From NCBI GenBank assembly GCA_934636105.1, contig CAKTZR010000009.1, forward strand, positions 41,540 through 105,539: a stretch of DNA of 64,000 nt, in the 5' to 3' direction. Shown piece by piece: positions 49,421-56,373 of this stretch; the first letter of the stretch is position 1, and each line of letters begins with the position of its first letter. The notes under the pieces were generated by a model. It was given only the letters and a program-made list of their open reading frames with translations, was not told where the DNA came from and ran no database searches. A program made the position numbers and the translations under genes. The DNA comes from an uncultured Clostridia bacterium. GTDB lineage: Bacteria; Bacillota; Clostridia; Christensenellales; Aristaeellaceae.

Positions 49421-49813
49421 GTGAACGGAAAAAGTTATTTTTGCGCGTGCTGCGAGAAACGGGGCATTCCATATAAGAAGTGGTTCAAGCTGGGCGCGCA
49501 GAATTCGCAATCCAGCGGCGGCTATGTGTATCATTGCCCGCCGGAACTGCGGCGGGCCGAACTGCGCTATGTGGTGAACTACATGAGAGATAGGGATTTA
49601 TATATTGCGTGGGATTTGTCCACGCCCGGAACGGAGAACAAGGTCGTCTTTCGGGTGCTGCGTGACGCGCTGGAAGGAATGCAGCCGGGCGAGCTGCGGC
49701 CCATCTGCAAAACGCTCAAGCACTACGGCTGGGGTCAGGAGACGGTGTATGCCTTTGATCGAAGCGCGGTGAACGACTTCCTGACCCTTGCGGCGGGAGA
49801 AGAAGGAGAATGA
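49421..49813 (+). CDS. uncharacterised 130-residue Cys-rich protein, paralogue 2
   Basis: Same length and layout as the protein at 48783: MNGKSYFCACCEKRGIPYKKWFKLGAQNSQSSGGYVYHCPPELRR, YVVNYMRDRDLYIAWDLSTPGTENKVVFRVLRDALEGM, then TVYAFDRSAVNDFL. The shared residues are the C-x-CC cluster, GGYxYHCP, YVVNY, the WxL segment and the FDxSAV end. It starts at GTG 49421 after GGGAGGAAATCGGC. The next gene, for the repeat-stalk surface protein, begins only 7 bases past its stop, so it is the first gene of that operon. It is probably cytosolic; function is unknown. Confidence 0.78.
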   Translation: MNGKSYFCACCEKRGIPYKKWFKLGAQNSQSSGGYVYHCPPELRRAELRYVVNYMRDRDLYIAWDLSTPGTENKVVFRVLRDALEGMQPGELRPICKTLKHYGWGQETVYAFDRSAVNDFLTLAAGEEGE

Positions 49814-49819
49814 GGTAAA

Positions 49820-50785
49820 GTGAACGAGAACAAAACGCGCATGTTGAGGATGCTGACCGGCGGTCTGCTGGTGTTGTCGCTTGCGGCCTTGGGGATTCTT
49901 GCGACGCGATACGACGGCGCGCGGGCCGAAGAAACATCCTCAAGTGAGCAGATGGCGACGCTGTCCCCGACGCCCACGCTGACGCCTACGCCCACGCCGG
50001 AGCCGACGGAGGAACCGACACCTGAACCGACAGAAGAACCCACGCCGGAGCCGACAGAAGAACCTACACCCGAACCAACGGAGGAACCCACGCCGGAGCC
50101 GACAGAAGAACCTACACCCGAACCAACGGAAGAACCCACGCCGGAACCGACAGAAGAACCTACGCCGGAGCCGACGGAAGAACCGACACCCGAACCGACG
50201 GAGGAGCCGACACCTGAACCGACAGAGGAGCCGACACCTGAACCAACGGAAGAACCCACGCCGGAGCCGACGGAGGAACCGACACCCGAATCGACAGAAG
50301 CACCTGTTTCAATGCTCATTGCGGCGGTCAAGCTTGCAAGAATGCAGGAAGCAACACAATCCGAAGCGACGACGCTGGATTATAAAGATGATCCGGAGGC
50401 GCTGGGCCTGAAACCCGTTGCGGTGGAGTCGATTTCGGACGAAACCGACGACGAAACGCTGACGCAGGCGTACAGCATTCATGTGCCTGCGACGCTGACC
50501 GTGGATCAAAAAGCGCGCGAAGGGGAATTTTCGTTCAGCGTTTCGAATCGGGATACGGCGGTTTCGGTTGAGATTGATTCGGAAAACGGATTCAAGCTCG
50601 TCTCCGGAGACAACACGGCGGCCTATGTGCTCAGCGGCGGCAACGCAGAGGAAAGCGGCGGAAAGCTGGTCGTTCACCTGAGCGCCGAGCAAAGTGAAAC
50701 CACGATGAAGATTGCGGTGGATCAAACGCAGACCGAACCCGGCGATTATACCGACAAGCTGACGTTCAGCATCAATATACCATAA
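49820..50785 (+). CDS. surface protein with PEPTEEPT-repeat stalk and C-terminal beta domain
   Basis: A 321-residue exported protein. The N-terminal hydrophobic segment (residues 11-29, MLTGGLLVLSLAALGILAT) is a signal or anchor. Residues about 50-160 are a stalk with about 12 copies of the octapeptide PEPTEEPT, coded by 24-bp repeats. A C-terminal domain (about 205-321) reads YSIHVPATLTVDQ..., ...VEIDSENGFKLVSGDN and ends GDYTDKLTFSINIP, like the ends of the two secreted proteins downstream. No LPxTG or sortase is near. The GTG start follows GAGGTAAA. The stalk probably projects the domain through the wall (inference). Confidence 0.75.
   Translation: MNENKTRMLRMLTGGLLVLSLAALGILATRYDGARAEETSSSEQMATLSPTPTLTPTPTPEPTEEPTPEPTEEPTPEPTEEPTPEPTEEPTPEPTEEPTPEPTEEPTPEPTEEPTPEPTEEPTPEPTEEPTPEPTEEPTPEPTEEPTPEPTEEPTPESTEAPVSMLIAAVKLARMQEATQSEATTLDYKDDPEALGLKPVAVESISDETDDETLTQAYSIHVPATLTVDQKAREGEFSFSVSNRDTAVSVEIDSENGFKLVSGDNTAAYVLSGGNAEESGGKLVVHLSAEQSETTMKIAVDQTQTEPGDYTDKLTFSINIP
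49997..50290 (+). repeat. 24-bp tandem coding repeat (PEPTEEPT)
   Basis: About 12 tandem units of the pattern CCNGARCCNACNGARGARCCNACN, differing mostly at third codon positions. This suggests selection for the peptide rather than very recent expansion. Copy number could vary between strains. Confidence 0.85.
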
Positions 50786-50796
50786 GGAGAAGAATC

Positions 50797-51423
50797 ATGG
50801 CAGAAAACGAAAAGAACGGAAAGAAGCCGCTCATTGCGGTTATCGTCGTGCTGGTTGTCGTGATTGCAGGCTTGATTGCGTATTTGGCGCGGGTTCAGAG
50901 CAATGCGCAGCCCGCATCGACAACCGTGCAGGCGACGCTTGAGCCGACGAATACCCCGGAACAGACCGAAGCGCCGACAGATACGCCGAACCCCACAGAC
51001 ACACCGATTCCGACGGACACGCCCGAACCCACGGCTACGCCCGTTCGTTTGCAGGTTGACCCAAACGCGGGTGAGCTGATTACGCCCGAACCCACGCCCG
51101 TTGACCCCGGCGTGACCATTACGGGCTGGGGCGGCATCAAGCTCCCGGCGGGAAAGCTGGAAGCTTCGACCGCACTGTATAACCCCATCGAAAACGAAGG
51201 CTGGTACGACATGACGTTTGAACTGCGCATGGCCGAAACCGGCGAGGTGATTTTCACCACGGGTCTCGTGCCGCCGGGGCAGTATTGCAACAAGGTGACG
51301 CTGACCCGAAAACTTGAGGCGGGGCAGTATGCGGGCATTCTGCATGTGCAGCCTTATCGACAGGACGAAGCGCAAACCCCGACCAACAACGTTGATCTGG
51401 ATATTGCGATTATTGTCAATTAA
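50797..51423 (+). CDS. membrane-anchored protein with Thr/Pro linker and beta-rich domain
   Basis: A 208-residue protein with a short basic N-terminus (MAENEKNGKKP), one helix (residues 11-31, LIAVIVVLVVVIAGLIAYLA) and a linker of T-x-T-P/PTDTP type (residues 45-95). A compact domain follows with ITGWGGIKLPAGKLEASTALYNPIENEGWYDMTFELRM, TGLVPPGQYCNKVTLTRKLEAGQYAGILHVQPY and a final LDIAIIVN strand. It is a type II or uncleaved anchor topology. It lies 11 bases after the stalk protein gene with AAGGAG. It may be the membrane base of the surface structure; that is inference, and no known family was recognised. Confidence 0.72.
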   Translation: MAENEKNGKKPLIAVIVVLVVVIAGLIAYLARVQSNAQPASTTVQATLEPTNTPEQTEAPTDTPNPTDTPIPTDTPEPTATPVRLQVDPNAGELITPEPTPVDPGVTITGWGGIKLPAGKLEASTALYNPIENEGWYDMTFELRMAETGEVIFTTGLVPPGQYCNKVTLTRKLEAGQYAGILHVQPYRQDEAQTPTNNVDLDIAIIVN

Positions 51424-51446
51424 ATCAATCAAGGAGGAACAGGAAA

Positions 51447-51995
51447 ATGAAACTCAAAAAGACTTTGGCTGGCGCGCTCGTGCTGTGTTTGGCGATGGGC
51501 GCGGCCGGCGCGATGGCGGAAGAGACTACCAACATGAATACAATGAATGGTGGTTCCAATGCGGTCAAAACAGCAGATATGGAAGTGAAATTGACGATTG
51601 ACCGTACATTGGATACTTATACGATTACGATTCCATCGGAAGTGGTAATTGATCCGATGACAGAGCAAGGAACGGCAACGATTAAATTGAGTAATGAAGG
51701 GTTGAACTTGGTTTCTTGTCAGTCACTGCATGTTTTCATTAAGGGTGCTAAAAATACAACAACGGATAATGGTACTACATATTATATGAAGAATGAAAAT
51801 GGTACCAGCCACCCTTATTATATAAAAACATCAAAAGACCCTTTGATCAATACATCGGACGATCTTTTGAAGTATGATAGAAGTGAAAAATTGGATCAGC
51901 CGAAAACACAAGAACTTACTTTTTACCTGAAGAGTTTACCTAAAGCTGGCGTTTATACGGATACATTGACATTCCAAGTGCTTTTTGGTGGTTAA
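51447..51995 (+). CDS. secreted beta-rich surface subunit 1 (AT-rich mature part)
   Basis: A 182-residue protein. It has a signal peptide MKLKKTLAGALVLCLAMG... ending AGAMA, then a Thr/Asn-rich region and the motif LDTYTITIPSEVVIDPMTEQGTATI, and ends AGVYTDTLTFQVLFGG. The same motif pair occurs in the next protein (LDSYAVVIPSSVTIDPDTRKGTG ... AGTYQDIVTFNVVF), so they are paralogous subunits. The first 80 bases are GC-rich like the neighbours, but from about 51535 the gene is strongly AT-rich, as if the mature part had been replaced. AAGGAGG precedes the ATG. Terminal beta strands of this kind could mediate polymerisation (inference). Confidence 0.75.
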   Translation: MKLKKTLAGALVLCLAMGAAGAMAEETTNMNTMNGGSNAVKTADMEVKLTIDRTLDTYTITIPSEVVIDPMTEQGTATIKLSNEGLNLVSCQSLHVFIKGAKNTTTDNGTTYYMKNENGTSHPYYIKTSKDPLINTSDDLLKYDRSEKLDQPKTQELTFYLKSLPKAGVYTDTLTFQVLFGG

Positions 51996-52014
51996 AAATA
52001 GGGGGGCGTAGCGC

Positions 52015-52542
52015 ATGAACTACTTTCTCAAAGCGCTTCTCCTGTTGGCCCTGCTGATCTTTGCCCCCTGCGCGCTGGCCGATACCACGCTGACCAACGG
52101 CAACACCGTCGGTCAGACTACCGTCACCCTGACGCTTGACCCGTCGTTGGATTCTTACGCGGTCGTTATTCCTTCCAGTGTGACCATCGACCCGGATACC
52201 CGCAAGGGAACGGGCCGCGTCACCATCAAAGGCGGCGACGCGTGGAACGTGAAATACGGCGCAAGCCTGACGGTGTATTTTGCCGAAAGCAAAAACAGCC
52301 TGAAACTGCTCAACACGCGGGACAGCGGCAAGAAAATCGGCTATCAGCTGCGCAGCGCGAGCGGCAGCACGATCAACCCCGGCGGAGAAATTCTTTCGTG
52401 GCGCCGCTATGACGCAGACGGCAAAGAAAATCCCGGCGTTGAGAAGGATATTTCCGCGTGGATTGAGTTTCGCGCGGAAAATACCATCCCGGCCGCCGGA
52501 ACCTATCAGGATATCGTGACGTTTAACGTCGTCTTCAACTGA
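52015..52542 (+). CDS. secreted beta-rich surface subunit 2
   Basis: A 175-residue protein. It has a signal peptide (FLKALLLLALLIFAPCALA) and a mature region beginning DTTLTNGNTVGQTTVTLTLDPSLDSYAVVIPSSVTIDPDTRKG. The middle has SLTVYFAESKNSLKLL, and the end is IPAAGTYQDIVTFNVVFN. It is paralogous to the preceding protein over the IPSxVxIDPxT motif and the final strand, but GC-rich. No anchor is visible after the signal peptide, so it must be held by other subunits or released. It is the last gene of the operon; a terminator starts 10 bases after the stop. No known adhesin or pilin family could be assigned. Confidence 0.75.
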   Translation: MNYFLKALLLLALLIFAPCALADTTLTNGNTVGQTTVTLTLDPSLDSYAVVIPSSVTIDPDTRKGTGRVTIKGGDAWNVKYGASLTVYFAESKNSLKLLNTRDSGKKIGYQLRSASGSTINPGGEILSWRRYDADGKENPGVEKDISAWIEFRAENTIPAAGTYQDIVTFNVVFN

Positions 52543-52552
52543 ATGACAAATG

Positions 52553-52587
52553 AAAAAACCGAGCCCGCAAAACGGACTCGGTTTTTG
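52553..52587 (+). terminator. terminator of surface operon
   Basis: AAAAACCGAGCCCG / CGGACTCGGTTTTT with a short loop and T run. Confidence 0.88.
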
Positions 52588-52600
52588 TTATAAAAAAATG

Positions 52601-52687
52601 TGGTGCCGGTGGCGGGGGTCGAACCCGCACGTTCTTGCGAACACGGGATTTTGAATCCCGGGCGTCTGCCAATTCCACCACACCGGC
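52601..52687 (-). tRNA. tRNA-Leu (anticodon CAA)
   Basis: 87 bases including an encoded CCA. The acceptor stem is GCCGGTG / CACCGGC, D arm with AATTGGCAGA, anticodon stem CGGGATTCAAAATCCCG with CAA in the loop, a long variable arm (TGTTCGCAAGAACGT) as expected for class II leucine tRNA, and T arm GCGGGTTCGACCCCCGC. Confidence 0.96.
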
Positions 52688-52747
52688 GGAGAAATAACAG
52701 ATTTAGTATAGCCAATTTCCCGCCTAAAGTCAAGAGGAAAACGAGAA

Positions 52748-52912
52748 TTAACCGAGCAGATCGAGATAATGGTCGCTCGTCGGGCGGGTGTGATGCTCGT
52801 GTTCCTGATAGCGGCGCAGGGCCTGCTGGTTATCGATTTCGCGGGAAGCATGCGTGATGCCTTCGCAGGAGAACAGCAGAATGAAGAAAATGGTGACAAT
52901 GACAAGCGGCAT
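52748..52912 (-). CDS. small membrane or lipoprotein-like peptide (54 residues)
   Basis: MPLVIVTIFFILLFSCEGITHASREIDNQQALRRYQEHEHHTRPTSDHYLDLLG. It has one N-terminal hydrophobic stretch ending FSCEG, which could be a lipoprotein-type cleavage site, then a hydrophilic His-rich tail (EHEHH). A weak site AAGGAAG is about 11 bases before the ATG. It is isolated between the tRNA and the histidine-kinase gene, on the opposite strand to the latter. Coding nature rests on the intact frame, plausible start and coherent topology. Function is unknown. Confidence 0.55.
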   Translation of the reverse strand: MPLVIVTIFFILLFSCEGITHASREIDNQQALRRYQEHEHHTRPTSDHYLDLLG

Positions 52913-53146
52913 AAAAAACGAGGCTTCCTTTCTGACTGGTCAAAAAAATCTCCGGGCGAAACCCTTCCCCGGAAGCAGAAGCGATTATATCACGTTTCAG
53001 AACGAAAGAAAAGCATGCAAATGAATAAGTTTCGCCGGGTTGTTTTGTGCAGGCGGACAATTCTCGCAATCTTAACGGGATTTTGATAGCGGCGCATGGT
53101 ATAATGAATTAAACTGAAAGAAGCATCAAAAGGAGGCGGCGCATCC

Positions 53147-54256
53147 ATGCCGACGACCTTTCAAAAATATTGGACGAATTTTCGCGAAATGCTCATCCCG
53201 AAGCGGCAGAATAAACAGCAGATGCTTCGGGACGCGGGCATCACGCTCTGCATTTTGGCGATTGCGGCGGCGGTCTGCACGGTGTTGACGCACATGGGCG
53301 ACAGCGACAGCGCCGTGCCGATGGTTTTTGTGCTGGCGGTTCTGTTTGTGGCGCGATTGACGGACGGCTTCATTTTCAGCCTTGTGGCGACGATTGTTTC
53401 CGTGATCGGCGTGAATTACGCGTTCACCTATCCCTATTTTGCATTCAATTTCACCATCACGGGCTATCCGCTGACGTTTTTGACGATGTTCGCGGTTTCG
53501 CTGGTCGTCGGCATGCTGACCGATCAGGTCAAGCGGCAGGAACGCGTCAAATCCGAAGCGGAAAAGGAAAAGATGAAGGCCAATCTCCTGCGGTCGGTTT
53601 CGCACGATCTGCGGACGCCGCTGACCTCGATCATCGGTTCATCCTCCGCCGTACTGGAAAATTATGACCAGTTCAGCGACGAGGTGAAAAAGGATTTGAT
53701 CGGCCATGTGCGCGACGACGCGCAGTGGCTTGTGCGGCTGGTGGAAAACATCCTTTCGATCACGCGCTTCAACGAGGGCGCGGTGCAGATCGACAAGGTG
53801 CCGCAGGCGGCGGAGGAAATCGCGGCGGAAGCCGTGGGCAAATTCAAAAAGCGGTTCAACACGCTGCCCGTGCGCGTCAGTGTGCCGGATGAGCTGCTGA
53901 TGGTGCCGATGGATGCGACGCTCATCGAGCAGGTGCTCATCAATCTGATGGAAAACGCCGTGCTTCACGCAAAGGGTGCGACGGAAATCGAGCTGCGCAT
54001 CCGCCGGGACGGCGCGCTGGCGCGGTTCAGCGTGCTGGACAACGGCGAGGGCATCGAGCCTGCGGTGCTGCCCAAATTATTTGAAGAAATGTTTCCGCAT
54101 GCGGGCGAGCTGCGCGGCGACGGGCGGCGGAGCATGGGGATTGGGCTTTCGGTGTGCATGAGCATTGTGCGGGCGCACGGAGGCACGATGAAAGCGGAAA
54201 ACCGGGCGACGGGGGGCGCTTGCGTCTCCTTCGCGCTGCCGATGGGGGAGGAATAA
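53147..54256 (+). CDS. sensor histidine kinase, C-terminal-KdpD-like
   Basis: A 369-residue kinase. Four N-terminal helices of the DUF4118 type found in KdpD (residues 28-125) precede the H-box SVSHDLRTPLTSIIGSSSAVLENY, N-box INLMENAVLHA, DNGEGIEP and a G-box (SMGIGLSV). The large N-terminal KdpD sensor/Usp region (about 500 residues) is absent. K+ pump genes kdpFABC are not in the window. The site AAAAGGAGG precedes the ATG. The paired regulator follows 3 bases after the stop. The signal is unknown. Confidence 0.9.
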   Translation: MPTTFQKYWTNFREMLIPKRQNKQQMLRDAGITLCILAIAAAVCTVLTHMGDSDSAVPMVFVLAVLFVARLTDGFIFSLVATIVSVIGVNYAFTYPYFAFNFTITGYPLTFLTMFAVSLVVGMLTDQVKRQERVKSEAEKEKMKANLLRSVSHDLRTPLTSIIGSSSAVLENYDQFSDEVKKDLIGHVRDDAQWLVRLVENILSITRFNEGAVQIDKVPQAAEEIAAEAVGKFKKRFNTLPVRVSVPDELLMVPMDATLIEQVLINLMENAVLHAKGATEIELRIRRDGALARFSVLDNGEGIEPAVLPKLFEEMFPHAGELRGDGRRSMGIGLSVCMSIVRAHGGTMKAENRATGGACVSFALPMGEE

Positions 54257-54259
54257 GCC

Positions 54260-54967
54260 ATGGCTGTACGAGGAAAAGTGCTGATTGTTGAGGATGACCG
54301 CGCGATTTGCAGTTTTATGCGCCGCGTGCTGGAAGCGAACGGGTATGAATCCATCATTGTGGGAACGGGGCGCGAAGCGCTGAGCATGCTCACCTCGCAT
54401 TGCCCGGATGTGGTGATTCTCGATTTGGGCCTGCCGGATATGGACGGCATGGACGTGCTGACCCAGCTGCGCGCGTGGTCGCTGATGCCGGTGGTCGTCG
54501 TTTCCGCACGGACGGATGAGCGCGAGAAGGTGCGCGCGCTGGACACGGGCGCGGATGACTATATCACCAAGCCGTTCGGCACCTCCGAGCTGCTGGCGCG
54601 GCTGCGCACGGCGATCCGCCACACGCGCACGACGAGCGGCAACGCGAGCATCGCCAAGGAAAACCGCTTCACCGCGCACGGACTGGTCATCGATTATGAC
54701 AAATACCGCGTGTATATCGACGGCCGCGACGCGGGGCTGACCCAGAACGAGTTCAAGCTCGTCGCGCTGCTGGGGCGCTATGCCGGGCGCGTGCTGACCT
54801 ATGATTACCTGATTCGCGAAATCTGGGGGCCGAACAAGGCGTATGACAACCAGATTCTCCGCGTGAATATGGCGAATATCCGCCGGAAAATCGAAAAGAA
54901 CCCCGCCGAACCGGAGTATATCTTCACCGAGGTCGGCGTGGGCTATCGGATGATTGAGGGAGACTGA
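54260..54967 (+). CDS. response regulator, KdpE/OmpR type
   Basis: A 235-residue two-domain regulator. The receiver has acidic pocket EDD near residue 12, phospho-Asp in VVILDLGLPDMDG and Lys in DYITKPF. The C-terminal winged helix is of the OmpR type (LTQNEFKLVALLGRYAGRVLTYDYLIREIWGPNKAYDNQILRVNMANIRRKIE). The highest resemblance in motif wording is to KdpE. It is partner of the truncated KdpD-like kinase; the target genes are not evident locally. A strong terminator begins at its stop codon. Confidence 0.92.
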   Translation: MAVRGKVLIVEDDRAICSFMRRVLEANGYESIIVGTGREALSMLTSHCPDVVILDLGLPDMDGMDVLTQLRAWSLMPVVVVSARTDEREKVRALDTGADDYITKPFGTSELLARLRTAIRHTRTTSGNASIAKENRFTAHGLVIDYDKYRVYIDGRDAGLTQNEFKLVALLGRYAGRVLTYDYLIREIWGPNKAYDNQILRVNMANIRRKIEKNPAEPEYIFTEVGVGYRMIEGD

Positions 54968-55015
54968 AAAAGGGCTTTGCCGCGAACGATTGGGATTCGC
55001 GGCAAAGCCTTTTTT
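54967..55015. terminator. bidirectional terminator
   Basis: AAAAAGGGCTTTGCCGCGAA / TTCGCGGCAAAGCCTTTTTT, a near-perfect 19-20-bp stem between convergent genes. Confidence 0.92.
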
Positions 55016-55018
55016 ACG

Positions 55019-55501
55019 TTATTGCTCGATTTGGGTTTGAACGTTGGAATCGGTCTCCGATGCGCTGTCCATCGCGGCGATGAGCGCGTCATATTGCTCC
55101 TGCGTCAGTTCGCCGCTTTCCAGCAGCTTAGCCAGCGCTTCGGCGTCCAGAGCCTGCTGAACGTCGCCGTTCACAAAGCCGTTCACCATGCCGTTTTTCA
55201 AGCCGTTGGTCATGCCGCCGACCACGCCGTTTTTCATGCCGTCCTTTACGCCGTCAGCCATGCCGCTTTTCAAGCCTTCGGTTGCGCCGTTGGTCAGGCC
55301 GTTCTTCGCGCCGCCGGGCATGCCATTTTTCAAGCCATCCTTTGCGCCGCCGGCCATGCCGTTGGTCATGCCGTTTTTCAGCCCGGCAACCGCACCGTTC
55401 TTCATGCCGCCTTTCAGTTCCTTGGCCTGTGCGCCGCACACGGTCATGGTCAGCATCGCGCCCGCCAGCGCAAGGGTCATCATCTTTTTATTGAGCTTCA
55501 T
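55019..55501 (-). CDS. secreted tetrapeptide-repeat protein (x-x-Gly-hydrophobic)
   Basis: A 160-residue exported protein. The signal peptide (residues 1-26) ends CGAQA. Residues 30-113 are 21 consecutive tetrapeptides of form x-x-G-(M/L/A/V/F), most often KNGM, KNGL, TNGM, KDGL, with the last unit ending in Asp. A C-terminal helical tail follows (ALDAEALAKLLESGELTQEQYDALIAAM). The ATG at 55501 has GGAGGATATCAAG upstream; the longer frame from 55765 runs into the divergent regulator gene. I know no family with this period-4 pattern; methionine-rich faces, a Gly-based helix or a narrow solenoid are all possible. A two-component system starts 173 bases away in the opposite direction. Confidence 0.8.
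   Translation of the reverse strand: MKLNKKMMTLALAGAMLTMTVCGAQAKELKGGMKNGAVAGLKNGMTNGMAGGAKDGLKNGMPGGAKNGLTNGATEGLKSGMADGVKDGMKNGVVGGMTNGLKNGMVNGFVNGDVQQALDAEALAKLLESGELTQEQYDALIAAMDSASETDSNVQTQIEQ
55163..55414 (-). repeat. 12-bp-period coding repeat
   Basis: Codes for the 21 x-x-G-hydrophobic tetrapeptides. Units differ at many positions but keep the GGC/GGT-type Gly codon every fourth codon. Confidence 0.85.
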
Positions 55502-55621
55502 CTTGATATCCTCCTTGAAATCCTTTTTTCCGTCGGGCTGTTTTCCCGCCCGGCAGATATAGCATACGACAACGGGCCCAGGCAAAGCGAGGGAAAAGGT
55601 GCGGCAAAACTGTGGCAATGC

Positions 55622-55651
55622 TTTACATAACACGCTTTCTTGTGTTACGAT
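55622..55651 (+). promoter_or_regulatory. promoter of two-component operon with inverted repeat
   Basis: TTTACA (55622-55627) is followed by an inverted repeat TAACAC (55628-55633) / GTGTTA (55642-55647) inside the spacer and a TTACGA/TACGAT -10 (55645-55651). It is a likely binding site for the operon's own regulator or another one. Confidence 0.5.
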
Positions 55652-55674
55652 GACGGCATTGGGAGGCGCATCAT

Positions 55675-56373
55675 ATGGAAACGATTTATCTGGCGGATGA
55701 TGAACGGCATATTCGGGAATTGATGCAGGCGTTTTTGTCGCAGGCGGGCTATGAGGTGCAGACATTTTCAGACGGGGATGCGCTGATGGCGGCGTGCCGT
55801 CAGAAAATGCCCGACTTGGTGATTCTGGATATCATGATGCCGGGAACGGACGGCTTGAGCGTCTGTACCCGGCTTCGTCAGCAGGACGAGCATCTGCCGA
55901 TCATCATCGTTTCAGCCAAGGACAGCCCGTATGACCGCGTGACCGGGTTGACGCTGGGCGGAGATGATTACCTGATCAAACCGTTTTTGCCGCTTGAATT
56001 GGTGGCGCGCGTGAAGGCGCTCCTGCGGCGGGCGCATCCGACGGTCAAGCCGGAGGAAAACGTCGAGCTGGTCTTTGGGCCGCTGATGCTTTCGACGGCC
56101 AGGCATGAAGCGACGCTTTCCGGGGAGCCGCTTTCGCTCACGCCGACGGAATTTGACTTTCTGGCCTATCTGATTGCGCATCAGGAACGCGCCGTCAGCC
56201 GGGAGGAGCTGCTCCATGAGCTTTGGCAGTTCGATTGGCAGGCCGATACCCGCGCGACGGATGATCTGCTCAAGCGTCTGCGCCGCAAGCTGCGCGAACA
56301 GAACAGCCCGGTGCGCATTGAAACGGTCTGGGGGTTTGGCTTCAAGCTGGCGCTGGAGGAGGAAAAGCCGTGA
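55675..56373 (+). CDS. response regulator, OmpR/PhoB family
   Basis: A 232-residue regulator: receiver with ADDE near the start, phospho-Asp in LVILDIMMPGTDG and Lys in DYLIKPF, followed by an OmpR-type winged helix (LTPTEFDFLAYLIAHQERAVSREELLHELWQFDWQADTRATDDLLKRLRRKLRE). The start is preceded by GGGAGG. It overlaps the histidine kinase gene by 4 bases (GTGA-type junction) and is divergent from the tetrapeptide-repeat gene, which is a plausible target. Its general make-up is VanR-like. Confidence 0.93.
   Translation: METIYLADDERHIRELMQAFLSQAGYEVQTFSDGDALMAACRQKMPDLVILDIMMPGTDGLSVCTRLRQQDEHLPIIIVSAKDSPYDRVTGLTLGGDDYLIKPFLPLELVARVKALLRRAHPTVKPEENVELVFGPLMLSTARHEATLSGEPLSLTPTEFDFLAYLIAHQERAVSREELLHELWQFDWQADTRATDDLLKRLRRKLREQNSPVRIETVWGFGFKLALEEEKP

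Noticed and set aside
49997..50290. Tandem repeats considered as a CRISPR array
   Set aside because: Units are contiguous without spacers and are translated in frame as PEPTEEPT.
53147..54967. Annotation as true KdpD/KdpE
   Set aside because: The N-terminal KdpD sensor domain is missing and no kdpFABC genes are present in the window.
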